This document shows positions 16,520 to 27,423 of a DNA stretch of 64,000 nucleotides, in pieces (the stretch's first letter is position 1; every line of letters starts with the position of its first letter). The stretch lies in the NCBI RefSeq assembly GCF_035917275.1, contig NZ_CP108508.1, positions 5,270,001 to 5,334,000 on the forward strand. The letters are read 5' to 3'. The position numbers and the translations under genes were made by a program. Source of the stretch: Streptomyces sp. NBC_01237. GTDB taxonomy: Bacteria; Actinomycetota; Actinomycetes; Streptomycetales; Streptomycetaceae. The notes below the pieces were generated by a model that was not told the origin of the DNA, did no database searches, and saw only the letters and a list, made by a program, of their open reading frames with translations.

Positions 16520-16879
16520 GTGAATGCCTACGCGCCCATCCTCGTGCTCGGCGCCCTCGGGGCAGGGTTTGCGATCTTCTCCGTGGTCATGGCCACGCTT
16601 ATCGGCCCCAAGCGGTACAACCGAGCACGGCTCGAAGCGTACGAGTGCGGTATCGAACCCACCCCGACTCCGGCCGGTGGCGGCCGCTTCCCGATCAAGT
16701 ACTACCTGACGGCGATGCTTTTCATCGTCTTCGACATCGAGATCGTCTTCCTCTATCCCTGGGCGGTCACCTTCGACGCCCTGGGGATCTTCGGGCTCGT
16801 GGAGATGCTGCTCTTCGTGCTCACCGTCTTCGTCGCCTACGCGTATGTGTGGCGCCGGGGCGGCCTGGAATGGGACTGA
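16520..16879 (+). CDS. nuoA: NADH-quinone oxidoreductase subunit A
   Basis: Membrane subunit of complex I, 119 residues with three helices. The loop motif YECGIEPTPTPAGGGRFPIKYYLTAMLF (near residues 40-65) is diagnostic for NuoA and lies by the quinone channel, and the following DIEIVFLYPWAV is equally conserved. The GTG at 16520 is preceded by GAGGAG. It opens the 14-gene operon, which runs to 32554 with almost no spacing. The Rex-type operator and -10 element lie immediately upstream, so this gene carries the control region for the whole complex. Confidence 0.95.
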   Translation: MNAYAPILVLGALGAGFAIFSVVMATLIGPKRYNRARLEAYECGIEPTPTPAGGGRFPIKYYLTAMLFIVFDIEIVFLYPWAVTFDALGIFGLVEMLLFVLTVFVAYAYVWRRGGLEWD

Positions 16880-16896
16880 GGGGCTGAGGGGCACAC

Positions 16897-17451
16897 ATGG
16901 GACTCGAAGAGAAGCTGCCTAGCGGCTTTGTGCTGACCACTGTCGAGCAGGCCGCCGGCTGGGTGCGGAAGTCCTCCGTCTTCCCGGCCACCTTCGGCCT
17001 CGCCTGCTGCGCCATCGAGATGATGACGACCGGCGCGGGGCGCTACGACCTGGCCCGTTTCGGGATGGAGGTCTTCCGCGGATCGCCGCGGCAGGCCGAT
17101 CTGATGATCGTCGCGGGACGGGTCAGCCAGAAGATGGCGCCCGTCCTGCGGCAGGTCTATGACCAGATGCCGAACCCGAAGTGGGTGATCTCCATGGGGG
17201 TTTGCGCATCATCGGGCGGGATGTTCAACAATTACGCCATTGTGCAGGGTGTTGATCACATTGTCCCGGTTGATATCTATTTGCCGGGGTGCCCGCCGCG
17301 CCCCGAGATGCTGATCGACGCCATTCTCAAGCTCCACCAGAAGATCCAGGGCTCCAAGCTCGGGGTCAACGCGGAGGAAGCCGCCCGTGAGGCGGAGGAG
17401 GCGGCCCTCAAGGCGCTCCCCCTGATCGAGATGAAGGGGCTGCTGCGGTGA
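16897..17451 (+). CDS. nuoB: NADH-quinone oxidoreductase subunit B
   Basis: Peripheral-arm subunit of 184 residues carrying the terminal 4Fe-4S cluster N2 that hands electrons to menaquinone. Ligand cysteines are seen in [19 protein letters not shown] (two adjacent Cys), [15 protein letters not shown] and [15 protein letters not shown]. Length is slightly above the usual 160-180 because of an Ala/Glu-rich C-terminal tail. The stop overlaps the nuoC GTG. Codons at about 17228-17287 are unusually rich in third-position T (AAT, ATT, GTT, GAT, TAT), unlike the rest of the operon. Confidence 0.97.
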   Translation: MGLEEKLPSGFVLTTVEQAAGWVRKSSVFPATFGLACCAIEMMTTGAGRYDLARFGMEVFRGSPRQADLMIVAGRVSQKMAPVLRQVYDQMPNPKWVISMGVCASSGGMFNNYAIVQGVDHIVPVDIYLPGCPPRPEMLIDAILKLHQKIQGSKLGVNAEEAAREAEEAALKALPLIEMKGLLR

Positions 17452-18170
17452 CCGACAACGCGAACGGCGACGAGCCGACCGGCAACGGAGTCCCCGCACC
17501 GCGCGAGCAGGCCGAGGTCATCCGCGTACGCAAGGGCATGTTCGGCGCCAACAACGGTGGCGACACCACCGGCTACGGCGGTCTCGTACGCACGGTGACC
17601 CTGCCGGGCGCCACCTCCCGCCCGTACGGCGGCTGGTTCGACGAAGTGGCCGACGAACTCGAAGGGGCCCTGGAGGAACAGGACCTGCTTCCCGAGAACG
17701 CCATCGAGAAGACCGTCGTCGACCGCGGTGAACTCACCTTCCACATCGCCCGCGAGCATCTGCTCCAGGTCGCCCGCACCCTGCGCGACGACCCGGCGCT
17801 GCGCTTCGAGCTCTGTACGGGAGTCAGCGGCGTCCACTTCCTGGGCGACAAGGGCCGCGAACTGCACGCCGTCTACCACCTGCGGTCCCTCACCCACGGC
17901 CGGCTCGTCCGGCTGGAGGTGTCCGCCCCGGACAGCGACCCGCACGTCCCGTCCCTCGTCGAGGTCTATCCGACCAACGACTGGCACGAGCGCGAGACCT
18001 ACGACTTCTTCGGCCTCATCTTCGACGGGCACCCCGCCCTCACCCGGATCATGATGCCGGACGACTGGCAGGGCTTCCCGCAGCGCAAGGACTATCCGCT
18101 CGGCGGCATCGCCGTCGAGTACAAGGGCGCCCAGATCCCGGCTCCGGACCAGCGGAGGTCGTACTCCTGA
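17448..18170 (+). CDS. nuoC: NADH-quinone oxidoreductase subunit C
   Basis: Hydrophilic subunit of 240 residues in the quinone-proximal arm. The 30-kDa subunit signature is present as [31 protein letters not shown], followed by [21 protein letters not shown]. An N-terminal extension of about 60 residues ([20 protein letters not shown]) precedes the conserved domain and is common in actinomycetes. It starts with GTG overlapping the nuoB stop by 4 bases and ends one base into nuoD, so expression is coupled. NuoC and NuoD are separate here, unlike the fused CD form of enterobacteria. Confidence 0.96.
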   Translation: MTDNANGDEPTGNGVPAPREQAEVIRVRKGMFGANNGGDTTGYGGLVRTVTLPGATSRPYGGWFDEVADELEGALEEQDLLPENAIEKTVVDRGELTFHIAREHLLQVARTLRDDPALRFELCTGVSGVHFLGDKGRELHAVYHLRSLTHGRLVRLEVSAPDSDPHVPSLVEVYPTNDWHERETYDFFGLIFDGHPALTRIMMPDDWQGFPQRKDYPLGGIAVEYKGAQIPAPDQRRSYS

Positions 18171-19492
18171 TGACTACTCCCCACGCGACACCCAGGGCCA
18201 CGACCGAGGGGACTGTATATACAGTCACCGGCGGCGACTGGGACGAAGTCGTCGAGTCGGCCCTCAAGTCCGACGACGAACGCATCATCGTCAACATGGG
18301 TCCCCAGCACCCGTCCACGCACGGTGTGCTGCGGCTGATCCTGGAGATCGACGGCGAGACCGTCACCGAGGCCCGCTGCGGCATCGGCTACCTCCACACC
18401 GGCATCGAGAAGAACCTCGAATTCCGGAACTGGACCCAGGGCACCACGTTCGTCACGCGCATGGACTATCTGACGCCGTTCTTCAACGAGACGGCGTACT
18501 GCCTGGGCGTCGAGAAGCTCCTCGGCATCGAGGACCAGATCCCCGACCGGGCCACGGTCCTGCGCGTCCTGCTGATGGAGCTCAACCGGCTCTCCTCGCA
18601 CCTGGTCTGCATCGCCACCGGCGGTATGGAGCTCGGCGCGACCACGATCATGATCTACGGTTTCCGCGATCGTGAACTGGTTCTCGACCTCTTCGAGCTG
18701 ATCACCGGCCTCCGGATGAACCACGCGTTCGTCCGTCCCGGCGGCCTCGCCCAGGACCTGCCCCCGGGCGCGGTCGACCAGCTGCGCGAGTTCATCAAGA
18801 CCATGAAGAAGAACCTGCCGGAGTACGACAAGCTCGCCACCGGCAACCCCATCTTCAAGGCCCGTATGCAGGACGTCGGTTACCTCGACCTCACCGGCTG
18901 CATGGCGCTCGGCGCCACCGGACCGGTCCTGCGCTCCGCCGGGCTCCCGCACGACCTGCGCAAGACCGACCCGTACTGCGGCTACGAGAACTACGAGTTC
19001 GATGTGCCCACCGCGGACACCTGCGACTCCTACGGCCGCTTCCTCATCCGTCTGGAGGAGATGCGGCAGTCGCTCAGGATCGTCGAACAGTGCCTGGAGC
19101 GGCTGGAGCCGGGCCCGGTCATGGTCGCCGACAAGAAGATCGCCTGGCCCGCGCAGCTCGCGCTCGGACCGGACGGACTCGGCAACTCGCTCGACCACAT
19201 CAAGAAGATCATGGGCACCTCCATGGAGGCCCTGATCCACCACTTCAAGCTGGTGACCGAGGGCTTCCGGGTCCCGGCCGGGCAGGCGTACACCGCGGTC
19301 GAGTCGCCCAAGGGCGAACTCGGCGTGCATGTCGTCTCGGACGGCGGCACCCGCCCCTACCGGGTCCACTTCCGCGACCCGTCCTTCACCAACCTGCAGG
19401 CCATGGCGGCGATGTGCGAGGGCGGCCAGGTCGCCGACGTCATCGTCGCCGTCGCGTCCATCGACCCCGTGATGGGAGGCGTCGACCGGTGA
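18170..19492 (+). CDS. nuoD: NADH-quinone oxidoreductase subunit D
   Basis: 49-kDa-type subunit of 440 residues that forms the quinone-binding site with NuoB. Conserved segments include [20 protein letters not shown] near residue 42, [10 protein letters not shown], the [13 protein letters not shown] helix and the C-terminal [16 protein letters not shown]. The start ATG overlaps the nuoC stop. A perfect 16-bp AT-rich palindrome lies at codons 14-19 in an otherwise very GC-rich gene. The next gene begins 4 bases before this stop. Confidence 0.97.
   Translation: MTTPHATPRATTEGTVYTVTGGDWDEVVESALKSDDERIIVNMGPQHPSTHGVLRLILEIDGETVTEARCGIGYLHTGIEKNLEFRNWTQGTTFVTRMDYLTPFFNETAYCLGVEKLLGIEDQIPDRATVLRVLLMELNRLSSHLVCIATGGMELGATTIMIYGFRDRELVLDLFELITGLRMNHAFVRPGGLAQDLPPGAVDQLREFIKTMKKNLPEYDKLATGNPIFKARMQDVGYLDLTGCMALGATGPVLRSAGLPHDLRKTDPYCGYENYEFDVPTADTCDSYGRFLIRLEEMRQSLRIVEQCLERLEPGPVMVADKKIAWPAQLALGPDGLGNSLDHIKKIMGTSMEALIHHFKLVTEGFRVPAGQAYTAVESPKGELGVHVVSDGGTRPYRVHFRDPSFTNLQAMAAMCEGGQVADVIVAVASIDPVMGGVDR
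18211..18226. promoter_or_regulatory. Perfect AT-rich palindrome inside nuoD
   Basis: GACTGTATATACAGTC is a perfect 16-bp palindrome encoding T-V-Y-T-V with codons rare in streptomycetes (GTA, TAT, ACA). Its form resembles operators of GntR-family or LexA-like dimers. A binding role is inference. Confidence 0.4.
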
Positions 19493-20358
19493 CCGCAAAC
19501 CAAGAGGTCAGTCTGGGGATGCCGCAGCTCCCCGCCCCCGCCTACCCGGCCGACGTACGCGCCCGGCTCGAAGCGGACGCGAAGGAGGTGATCGCCCGCT
19601 ACCCCGACAGCCGCTCCGCGCTGCTGCCCCTGCTGCACCTGGTGCAGTCCGAGGAGGGCTTCGTCTCCCGTACGGGCATGGCCCTCTGCGCCGAACTGCT
19701 CGGCCTCACCACCGCCGAGGTCACCGCCGTCGCGACCTTCTACACCATGTACCGGCGCAGGCCGAGCGGCGACTACCAGGTCGGTGTCTGCACCAACACC
19801 CTGTGCGCGGTCATGGGCGGTGACGCCATCTTCGACCGGCTGAAGGACCACCTCGGGGTCGGCAACGACGAGACCACCGAGGACGGCAAGGTCACCCTCG
19901 AACACATCGAGTGCAACGCGGCCTGCGACTTCGCGCCCGTGGTGATGGTCAACTGGGAGTTCTTCGACAACCAGACGCCCGAGAGCGCGACGCGACTCGT
20001 GGACGACCTGATCGCCGGACGCACCGTCGAACCCACCCGCGGTGCCCCGCTCTGTTCGTACAAGGAGACCTCGCGCATCCTGGCCGGCTTCCCCGACGAA
20101 CGCCCCGGCGCCGTCGGAGCGAGCGGTGGCGCGGGACACGCCTCGCTGGTGGGGCTCAAGCTCGCCAAGGGCGAGGCCGCCCCGCGGGCCCGCGTGGTCT
20201 CACCGCGCGGCGAGACCCCCCGTGACGCGGAGCCCCACGACGCGCAGCCCCATGACGCGTCACCGTCCGACCACCTCAGCTCTCATGACGCACCACAGCA
20301 GACCTCGGCCTCCGACCCGGAGCACCCGGCCGGGCCGGTAGCCGAGGAGGGGGAGTGA
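19489..20358 (+). CDS. nuoE: NADH-quinone oxidoreductase subunit E
   Basis: 24-kDa-type subunit carrying the 2Fe-2S cluster N1a beside FMN. Ligands are seen in [15 protein letters not shown] (Cys-x4-Cys) and [18 protein letters not shown] (Cys-x3-Cys). The GTG start overlaps the nuoD stop as GTGA. At 289 residues it is much longer than usual (160-240): the last 90 or so residues are an Ala/Pro/His/Asp-rich tail with repeated HDA units (for example [15 protein letters not shown]), probably disordered. This tail is after the catalytic fold and may be specific to streptomycetes. Confidence 0.95.
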   Translation: MTANQEVSLGMPQLPAPAYPADVRARLEADAKEVIARYPDSRSALLPLLHLVQSEEGFVSRTGMALCAELLGLTTAEVTAVATFYTMYRRRPSGDYQVGVCTNTLCAVMGGDAIFDRLKDHLGVGNDETTEDGKVTLEHIECNAACDFAPVVMVNWEFFDNQTPESATRLVDDLIAGRTVEPTRGAPLCSYKETSRILAGFPDERPGAVGASGGAGHASLVGLKLAKGEAAPRARVVSPRGETPRDAEPHDAQPHDASPSDHLSSHDAPQQTSASDPEHPAGPVAEEGE

Positions 20359-21722
20359 TGACCTTGGCCGCCGAGATCAACGAGAACGGGACCAGCCCGG
20401 AGAAGCTGCTCTCGCCCGTCCTCTCCGCCTTCTGGGACCAGCCGGACTCCTGGACGCTGGACACCTATCTGCGCCACGACGGCTACCAGGGACTGCGCAA
20501 GGCGCTGGCCATGTCGCCGGACGACCTCATCGCGTACGTCAAGGACTCCGGTCTGCGCGGACGCGGCGGCGCGGGCTTCCCCACCGGGATGAAGTGGCAG
20601 TTCATCCCGCAGGGCGACGGCAAGCCGCACTACCTCGTCGTCAACGCCGACGAATCCGAGCCCGGGACCTGCAAGGACATCCCGCTGCTCTTCGCCAACC
20701 CGCACAGCCTCATCGAGGGCATGGTGATCGCCTGTTACGCGATCCGTTCCTCGCACGCCTTCATCTACCTGCGCGGTGAAGTGGTCCCCGTACTGCGGCG
20801 CCTGCACGAGGCCGTCCGCGAGGCCTACGAGGCGGGTTATCTGGGGGCGAACATCCTGGGTTCGGGGCTCGACCTGGAACTCACGGTGCACGCGGGTGCC
20901 GGTGCGTACATCTGTGGTGAGGAAACCGCGCTGCTCGACTCGCTGGAAGGACGGCGTGGCCAGCCCCGGCTGCGTCCCCCCTTCCCCGCGGTCGCCGGTC
21001 TGTACGCCTGCCCCACTGTGGTGAACAACGTCGAGTCCATCGCCTCGGTTCCCGCGATCCTGAACAAGGGCAAGGACTGGTTCAAGTCGATGGGCAGCGA
21101 GAAGTCCCCGGGCTTCACGCTGTACTCGCTCAGCGGCCATGTCACCAGCCCCGGCCAGTACGAGGCCCCGCTCGGCATCACGCTGCGCCAGCTGCTCGAC
21201 ATGAGCGGCGGCATCCGGGCCGGTCACCGCCTGAAGTTCTGGACCCCGGGTGGCTCCTCCACACCGATGTTCACCGACGAACACCTCGACGTCCCCCTCG
21301 ACTACGAGGGCGTCGGCGCCGCCGGATCGATGCTCGGCACCAAGGCGCTCCAGTGCTTCGACGAGACGACCTGCGTGGTCCGGGCCGTCACCCGGTGGAC
21401 CGAGTTCTACGCCCACGAGTCCTGCGGCAAGTGCACACCCTGCCGCGAGGGCACGTACTGGCTCGTCCAGCTGCTCCGCGACATCGAGGCGGGCAAGGGC
21501 CGGATGTCCGACCTCGACAAGCTCAACGACATCGCCGACAACATCAACGGCAAGTCCTTCTGCGCCCTCGGCGACGGTGCCGCCTCGCCGATCTTCTCCT
21601 CGCTCGCGTACTTCCGCGAGGAGTACGAGCAGCACATCACCGGCAAGGGCTGCCCCTTCGATCCCGCCAAGTCGACCGTCTGGGCCGACGACAAGAACAC
21701 TCACCGGGGGGTGAACGCATGA
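20355..21722 (+). CDS. nuoF: NADH-quinone oxidoreductase subunit F
   Basis: Electron-input subunit of 455 residues binding NADH, FMN and a 4Fe-4S cluster (N3). The glycine-rich nucleotide loop is [19 protein letters not shown] near residue 60, FMN contacts include [19 protein letters not shown], and the cluster ligands are in [15 protein letters not shown] plus a later Cys in [11 protein letters not shown]. It begins with adjacent GTG and ATG codons (20355 and 20358), both overlapping the nuoE stop, so either may start it. Having E, F and G means this complex accepts NADH directly. Confidence 0.97.
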   Translation: MMTLAAEINENGTSPEKLLSPVLSAFWDQPDSWTLDTYLRHDGYQGLRKALAMSPDDLIAYVKDSGLRGRGGAGFPTGMKWQFIPQGDGKPHYLVVNADESEPGTCKDIPLLFANPHSLIEGMVIACYAIRSSHAFIYLRGEVVPVLRRLHEAVREAYEAGYLGANILGSGLDLELTVHAGAGAYICGEETALLDSLEGRRGQPRLRPPFPAVAGLYACPTVVNNVESIASVPAILNKGKDWFKSMGSEKSPGFTLYSLSGHVTSPGQYEAPLGITLRQLLDMSGGIRAGHRLKFWTPGGSSTPMFTDEHLDVPLDYEGVGAAGSMLGTKALQCFDETTCVVRAVTRWTEFYAHESCGKCTPCREGTYWLVQLLRDIEAGKGRMSDLDKLNDIADNINGKSFCALGDGAASPIFSSLAYFREEYEQHITGKGCPFDPAKSTVWADDKNTHRGVNA

Positions 21723-24229
21723 CAGTCACCACGAGTGCGCCCTCCGGGGGCGGCGAGGCGGCTCTCCCGCCCGAGGACCTTGTCACGCTGACCATCGACG
21801 GCATCGAGATCAGCGTCCCCAAGGGCACCCTGGTCATCAGGGCCGCCGAACTCCTCGGCATCGAGATCCCGCGCTTCTGCGACCATCCGCTCCTCGACCC
21901 GGCCGGCGCCTGCCGGCAGTGCATCGTCGAGGTCGAGGGCCAGCGCAAGCCGATGGCGTCCTGCACCATCACCTGCACCGACGGCATGGTCGTCAAGTCG
22001 CAGATCACCTCGCCCGTCGCCGAGAAGGCGCAGAAGGGCGTGATGGAACTGCTGCTGATCAACCATCCGCTGGACTGCCCCGTCTGCGACAAGGGCGGCG
22101 AGTGCCCCCTGCAGAACCAGGCGATGTCGCACGGCGACAGCGACTCCCGCTTCGACGGCAAGAAGCGCACCTTCGAAAAGCCCGTCCCGATCTCCACCCA
22201 GGTGCTGCTGGACCGTGAGCGGTGCGTGCTCTGCGCGCGCTGCACCCGGTTCTCCAACCAGGTGGCGGGCGACCCGATGATCGAGCTGATCGAGCGCGGC
22301 GCGCTCCAGCAGGTCGGCACCGGCCAGGGCGACCCCTTCGAGTCGTACTTCTCCGGCAACACCATCCAGATCTGCCCGGTCGGCGCGCTGACCTCGGCGG
22401 CCTACCGGTTCCGCTCCCGCCCCTTCGACCTGGTGTCGACGCCCTCGGTGTGCGAACACTGCGCGGGCGGCTGCGCGACCCGTACCGACCACCGGCGCGG
22501 AAAGGTCATGCGGCGTCTCGCGGCCAACGAGCCCGAGGTCAACGAGGAATGGCTCTGCGACAAGGGGCGGTTCGGCTTCCGGTACGCGCAGCAGCGCGAC
22601 CGGCTCACCACTCCGCTCGTACGCAACGCGGACGGTGTGCTGGAACCGGCGAGCTGGCCCGAGGCGCTGGCCGCCGCGGCGGCCGGTCTCGGTGCCGCGC
22701 GGGGCAGGGCCGGAGTCCTGACCGGCGGCCGGCTGACCGTCGAGGACGCCTATGCGTACAGCAAGTTCGCCCGGGTCGCCCTCGACACCAACGACATCGA
22801 CTTCCGGGCCCGGGTCCACAGCGGCGAGGAGGCCGACTTCCTGGCCGCCCGGGTCGCCGGACGCGGACGCGACCTGGACGGCGACGGGGTCACGTACACC
22901 TCGCTGGAGAAGGCCCCGGCGGTGCTGCTGGCCGGCTTCGAGTCCGAGGAGGAGGCCCCCGGCGTCTTCCTGCGGCTGCGCAAGGCCAACCGCAAGCACG
23001 GGCAGCGCACCTTCGCCCTCGCCTCGCACGCCTCGCGCGGCCTGGTGAAGGCGGGCGGCACGCTGCTTCCCGCCGCCCCCGGCACCGAGACCGAATGGCT
23101 GGACGCGCTCGCGGGCGGCGTCGGGCTGGACGGCGGCGGTGCCACTGCGGCCGAGGCACTGCGCGGCGAAGGCTCCGTGATCGTGGTGGGCGAGCGGCTG
23201 GCCGGGGTACCCGGTGCGCTGAGCGCCGCCGTACGGACCGCGGCCGCGACCGGCGCCGCCCTGGTGTGGATTCCGCGCCGGGCCGGCGAGCGCGGCGCGG
23301 TGGAGGCGGGCGCGCTCCCGACCCTGCTGCCCGGCGGCCGTCCGGCCACCGACCCGCGGGCCAGGGACGAGGTGGCGGCCCTGTGGCGCGTCGCCGAACT
23401 CCCCTCCCGCCACGGCCGCGACACCGGCCAGATCGTGGCGGCCGCGGCCTCCGGCGAACTGGCCGCGCTGCTCGTCGCCGGGGTCGAGGTCGCGGACCTG
23501 CCCGACCCGGCCCGTGCCCGCGCGGCCCTGGACGAGGTCGGATTCCTGGTCTCGCTGGAGCTGCGGCCCAGCGAGGTCACCGAACGGGCGGACGTGGTCC
23601 TCCCGGTCGCCGCGGTCGCCGAGAAGCCCGGCACCTTCCTCAACTGGGAGGGCAGGGCGCGGTTGTTCGAGGCGGCGCTGAAGCCCGAGCAGATGCCCCG
23701 GACGCTCTGCCCGAGCGACGCCCGGGTCCTGCACATGCTGGCCGACGCACTCGATGTGCACTTCGCGCTGCCGGACCTGAAGTCGGCCCGGCGTGAGCTG
23801 GACCGGCTCGGCGGATGGCAGGGCGTCCACGCGGAGGACCCGCGGGAGCCGGCGCTGCCGCTTCCCCGGCCCGGCGACGGCGAGGCGGTCCTCGCGGGCC
23901 ACCGGATGCTGCTGGACCTGGGCCGGCTCCAGGAGGGCGACACGGCGCTGGCCGGCACCCGGCACGCGGCCGTCGCCCGGCTCTCGGCGGTCACCGCTGC
24001 CGAGTCCGGGGTGAAGGACGGCGACCTGCTCGCCGTCTCCGGCCCCACCGGCACCGTCGAACTTCCGCTGAAGGTCACCGACATGCCGGACCGGGTGGTC
24101 TGGGTGCCGCTGAACTCCGTCGGGCGAGGCATCCCCGGTGACACCGGCGCACGCCCCGGCGGCCTGGTGCGGATCGGCCCCGCCGCCGCACCGGGTGCTC
24201 CCGTCGTCCCATCGGAGGTACGCGCGTGA
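21719..24229 (+). CDS. nuoG: NADH-quinone oxidoreductase subunit G
   Basis: Large iron-sulfur subunit of 836 residues. The N-terminal ferredoxin-like domain has [15 protein letters not shown] for a 2Fe-2S cluster, then [20 protein letters not shown] and [13 protein letters not shown] for 4Fe-4S clusters, and [13 protein letters not shown] for the bacterial N7-type site. The remainder is a molybdopterin-oxidoreductase-like domain that has lost catalytic function, with low-complexity Ala/Gly-rich stretches, as usual in actinomycetes. The ATG overlaps the nuoF stop. Its stop overlaps the nuoH GTG. Confidence 0.97.
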   Translation: MTVTTSAPSGGGEAALPPEDLVTLTIDGIEISVPKGTLVIRAAELLGIEIPRFCDHPLLDPAGACRQCIVEVEGQRKPMASCTITCTDGMVVKSQITSPVAEKAQKGVMELLLINHPLDCPVCDKGGECPLQNQAMSHGDSDSRFDGKKRTFEKPVPISTQVLLDRERCVLCARCTRFSNQVAGDPMIELIERGALQQVGTGQGDPFESYFSGNTIQICPVGALTSAAYRFRSRPFDLVSTPSVCEHCAGGCATRTDHRRGKVMRRLAANEPEVNEEWLCDKGRFGFRYAQQRDRLTTPLVRNADGVLEPASWPEALAAAAAGLGAARGRAGVLTGGRLTVEDAYAYSKFARVALDTNDIDFRARVHSGEEADFLAARVAGRGRDLDGDGVTYTSLEKAPAVLLAGFESEEEAPGVFLRLRKANRKHGQRTFALASHASRGLVKAGGTLLPAAPGTETEWLDALAGGVGLDGGGATAAEALRGEGSVIVVGERLAGVPGALSAAVRTAAATGAALVWIPRRAGERGAVEAGALPTLLPGGRPATDPRARDEVAALWRVAELPSRHGRDTGQIVAAAASGELAALLVAGVEVADLPDPARARAALDEVGFLVSLELRPSEVTERADVVLPVAAVAEKPGTFLNWEGRARLFEAALKPEQMPRTLCPSDARVLHMLADALDVHFALPDLKSARRELDRLGGWQGVHAEDPREPALPLPRPGDGEAVLAGHRMLLDLGRLQEGDTALAGTRHAAVARLSAVTAAESGVKDGDLLAVSGPTGTVELPLKVTDMPDRVVWVPLNSVGRGIPGDTGARPGGLVRIGPAAAPGAPVVPSEVRA

Positions 24230-25629
24230 CTGGCCTCGCTCCCTTCGCGACGGCACCGGGCGGTGCCGTTCTCGCCGCCGAGGATCTCTCGATGTTCGGC
24301 ACCGACCCCTGGTGGCTCGTCGTCATCAAGGCGGTCTTCTGCTTCGCGTTCCTGATGGTGACCGTGCTCTTCTCCATCGTGTGGGAGCGCAAGGTCGTCG
24401 CCTGGATGCAGCTGCGCATCGGGCCGAACCGGCACGGGCCCTGGGGGATGCTCCAGTCGCTCGCCGACGGCGTCAAGCTGATGCTGAAGGAAGACGTCAT
24501 CGTCAAGCGGGCGGACAAGGTCGTCTATGTCCTCGCGCCGATCATCGCGGCCATCCCGGCGTTCATGGCGATCGCCGTGATCCCGTTCGGCCCGTCCGGC
24601 AACGAGGTCTCGATCTTCGGCCAGCGCACGACGATGCAGCTGACCGACCTGCCGATCGCGATGCTCTACATCCTCGCGGTCGCCTCGGTCGGCATCTACG
24701 GCATCGTGCTGGCGGGCTGGTCCTCCGGATCGACGTACCCGCTCCTCGGCGGGCTGCGTTCCTGCGCGCAGATGATCAGCTACGAGATCGCGATGGGCGC
24801 CGCGTTCGCCTCGGTCTTCCTCTACTCCGGGTCGATGTCGACCTCGAAGATCGTGGAGGCGCAGGAGGACCGCTGGTTCATCATCCTGCTGCCGGTCTCC
24901 TTCATCATCTACATCATCACGATGGTGGGCGAGACCAACCGCGCCCCGTTCGACATGCCGGAGTCCGAGGGCGACCTCGTCGGCGGCTTCAACACCGAGT
25001 ACTCGTCCATCAAGTTCGCGATGTTCATGCTCGCCGAGTACGTCAACATGGTCACCGTCTCCGCGGTCTCCGTGACCCTGTTCCTCGGCGGCTGGCGGGC
25101 TCCGTACCCGGTCAGCACGTTCTGGGAGGGCGCGAACCACGGCTGGTGGCCGATGCTCTGGTTCGTCATCAAGGTCCAGCTGCTGCTGTTCTTCTTCATC
25201 TGGCTGCGCGGCACGCTGCCCCGTGTCCGCTACGACCAGCTGATGAAGCTCGGCTGGAAGGTCCTGATCCCGGTCTCCGTGGTCTGGCTGATGCTCGTGG
25301 CCACGGTCCGCGCGCTGCGCAACGAGGGCTACGACTTCTCCCGGATCGTGCTGTACGTCGCCGGGGCCGTGATCGCGATCCTGCTGATCTCCTTCGTCGT
25401 CGACATGTTCCGGGACCGCAAGGCCAAGGCCGAGGAGGCGGCGGCCGGACCGGAGCCCGCGTTCGACCCGATGGCGGGCGGATTCCCGGTGCCTCCGCTG
25501 CCCGGACAGACCCTGCCGACCGTGCCGCGCCGCCGTCCACGACGGGAGCGGGAGCTCGTTGTCAGTGGTGGGCCGGATACTCAGAGTGACGGAAATTCGA
25601 GTGACGGAAAGGAGGCTGACGGTGTCTGA
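24226..25629 (+). CDS. nuoH: NADH-quinone oxidoreductase subunit H
   Basis: Membrane subunit of 467 residues at the junction with the peripheral arm, helping form the quinone cavity. Conserved pieces are [45 protein letters not shown] and [22 protein letters not shown]. Eight or so helices are seen. A C-terminal extension of about 70 residues rich in Pro/Arg ([20 protein letters not shown]) exceeds the usual 320-420 length and overlaps the nuoI ribosome site and start by 8 bases. Starts with GTG coupled to nuoG. Confidence 0.96.
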   Translation: MTGLAPFATAPGGAVLAAEDLSMFGTDPWWLVVIKAVFCFAFLMVTVLFSIVWERKVVAWMQLRIGPNRHGPWGMLQSLADGVKLMLKEDVIVKRADKVVYVLAPIIAAIPAFMAIAVIPFGPSGNEVSIFGQRTTMQLTDLPIAMLYILAVASVGIYGIVLAGWSSGSTYPLLGGLRSCAQMISYEIAMGAAFASVFLYSGSMSTSKIVEAQEDRWFIILLPVSFIIYIITMVGETNRAPFDMPESEGDLVGGFNTEYSSIKFAMFMLAEYVNMVTVSAVSVTLFLGGWRAPYPVSTFWEGANHGWWPMLWFVIKVQLLLFFFIWLRGTLPRVRYDQLMKLGWKVLIPVSVVWLMLVATVRALRNEGYDFSRIVLYVAGAVIAILLISFVVDMFRDRKAKAEEAAAGPEPAFDPMAGGFPVPPLPGQTLPTVPRRRPRRERELVVSGGPDTQSDGNSSDGKEADGV

Positions 25630-26290
25630 GTCATCAGAGCCCAGGGGATCGAGCGAGTCCCCGGGATCCACGGGGTCCTCGGAGGACAAGTTCCAGAATC
25701 CCGTTGCCGGTTTCGGCGTGACCTTCAAGGCCATGTTCAAGAAGCGGCTGACCGAGCAGTATCCGGAGACGCAGAAGGTCACGGCGCCCCGCTTCCACGG
25801 CCGCCACCAGCTCAACCGTCATCCGGACGGCTTGGAGAAGTGCATCGGCTGCGAGCTGTGCGCCTGGGCGTGTCCGGCCGACGCCATCTACGTGGAGGGC
25901 GCGGACAACAAGGAGGAGGAGCGCTACTCCCCCGGGGAGCGCTACGGCCGCGTCTACCAGATCAACTACGCGCGCTGCATCCTCTGCGGACTCTGCATCG
26001 AGGCATGCCCGACCAGGGCGCTGACGATGACGAACGAGTTCGAGCTCGCCAACACCACCCGCGAGAGCCTCATCTACACCAAGGACGAGCTGCTCGCGGG
26101 GCTGGAGGAAGGCATGGTCGACAGCCCGCACGCGATCTTCCCGGGCATGGACGAACAGGACTACTACCGGGGCCTGGTGACCGAGGCCGCCCCCGGTACG
26201 GAGCGTCAGACCGCCGTCTCCAAGGGCGAGGGCGAGAAGGACGGGGCCGAGGGCGACAAGGCCCGGCAGGACAAGGAGGTGGACGCATGA
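25622..26290 (+). CDS. nuoI: NADH-quinone oxidoreductase subunit I
   Basis: Ferredoxin-like subunit of 222 residues with two 4Fe-4S clusters, N6a and N6b, linking NuoG to NuoB. The two ligand sets are [16 protein letters not shown] and [17 protein letters not shown] chose the GTG at 25622 because AAAGGAGG sits upstream; this is one of the strongest ribosome sites in the operon, used where nuoH runs 8 bases into the gene. The C-terminus carries a Lys/Asp/Glu-rich tail ([18 protein letters not shown]). Confidence 0.96.
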   Translation: MSESSEPRGSSESPGSTGSSEDKFQNPVAGFGVTFKAMFKKRLTEQYPETQKVTAPRFHGRHQLNRHPDGLEKCIGCELCAWACPADAIYVEGADNKEEERYSPGERYGRVYQINYARCILCGLCIEACPTRALTMTNEFELANTTRESLIYTKDELLAGLEEGMVDSPHAIFPGMDEQDYYRGLVTEAAPGTERQTAVSKGEGEKDGAEGDKARQDKEVDA

Positions 26291-27114
26291 GCGGCCTGGC
26301 CGCAGTGGCCTCCACCACCTCGACCGGCGAGGCCTTCCAGTTCTGGGTACTGGGCACGGTCGCCGTGATCGGCGCACTGTCCACCGTCCTGATGAAGAGG
26401 GCCGTCCACAGCGCCCTGTCGCTCGCCGGGACCATGATCGTCCTGGCGGTCTTCTACCTCGCCAACGGCGCGTACTTCCTGGGCATCGTCCAGATCGTCG
26501 TCTACACCGGCGCGATCATGATGCTGTTCCTCTTCGTGGTCATGCTCGTCGGCGTCACGGCAGCGGACTCGCTGAAGGAAACCCTCAAGGGGCAGCGCTG
26601 GCTGGCCGCGGGCTGCGGACTCGGCTTCGGCGTCCTGCTCATCGCGGGCATCGGCAACGCCTCCCTGAACAGCTTCACCGGGCTCGGCACCGCCAACGCC
26701 GAGCACGGCGGAAACGTCGAGGGGCTCGCCAACCTGATCTTCACCAAGTACGTCTTCGCGTTCGAGATCACCGGCGCCCTGCTGATCACCGCGACCGTCG
26801 GCGCGATGGTGCTCACCCACCGCGAGCGCACCGAACGGGCCAAGACCCAGCGGGAGATGTCCGAGGAGCGCGTGCGCGGCAGCCAGCTTCCGCCACTGCC
26901 CGCCCCCGGTGTCTACGCCCGGCACAACGCGGTGGACATCGCCGGCCTGCTGCCGGACGGCACCCCGTCCGAGCTCACCGTCATGGGGACGCTGCGCGAG
27001 CGCGGCCAGATCCGTGATGTGTCGCACGAGGCGCTCGCCGACCTCAAGGCGCTGGAACAGCGCTCGGAGGAACGGCTCGGCCGTGACAACGAAGAAGAGG
27101 AGGTCGCCAAGTGA
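26287..27114 (+). CDS. nuoJ: NADH-quinone oxidoreductase subunit J
   Basis: Membrane subunit of 275 residues with five predicted helices. The conserved motif [20 protein letters not shown], then [16 protein letters not shown], identifies it. The C-terminal 90 residues are a soluble, charged tail ([20 protein letters not shown]) longer than in enterobacteria. The ATG overlaps the nuoI stop by 4 bases and the stop overlaps the nuoK GTG. Confidence 0.95.
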   Translation: MSGLAAVASTTSTGEAFQFWVLGTVAVIGALSTVLMKRAVHSALSLAGTMIVLAVFYLANGAYFLGIVQIVVYTGAIMMLFLFVVMLVGVTAADSLKETLKGQRWLAAGCGLGFGVLLIAGIGNASLNSFTGLGTANAEHGGNVEGLANLIFTKYVFAFEITGALLITATVGAMVLTHRERTERAKTQREMSEERVRGSQLPPLPAPGVYARHNAVDIAGLLPDGTPSELTVMGTLRERGQIRDVSHEALADLKALEQRSEERLGRDNEEEEVAK

Positions 27115-27410
27115 ATCCGGTCAACTACCTCTATCTAGCGGCCCTGTTGTTCACCATCGGCGCGTCCGGGGTGCTGATCAGGCGGAACGCGATCGTGGTG
27201 TTCATGTGTGTGGAGCTGATGCTCAACGCGTGCAACCTCGCGTTCGTCACGTTCTCCCGGATGCACGGCAACCTCGACGGGCAGATCGTCGCGTTCTTCA
27301 CGATGGTCGTCGCCGCCGCGGAAGTCGTCGTCGGGCTCGCGATCATCGTGTCGCTGTTCCGCTCCCGCCACTCGGCCTCGGTCGACGACGCCAGCCTGAT
27401 GAAGCTGTAA
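27111..27410 (+). CDS. nuoK: NADH-quinone oxidoreductase subunit K
   Basis: Small three-helix membrane subunit of 99 residues, homologous to MrpC. The conserved buried glutamates are in [14 protein letters not shown] and [17 protein letters not shown]. Typical family length. The GTG overlaps the nuoJ stop; the next gene begins 13 bases after its own stop. Confidence 0.96.
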   Translation: MNPVNYLYLAALLFTIGASGVLIRRNAIVVFMCVELMLNACNLAFVTFSRMHGNLDGQIVAFFTMVVAAAEVVVGLAIIVSLFRSRHSASVDDASLMKL

Positions 27411-27423
27411 GGGGTCGGAAATC

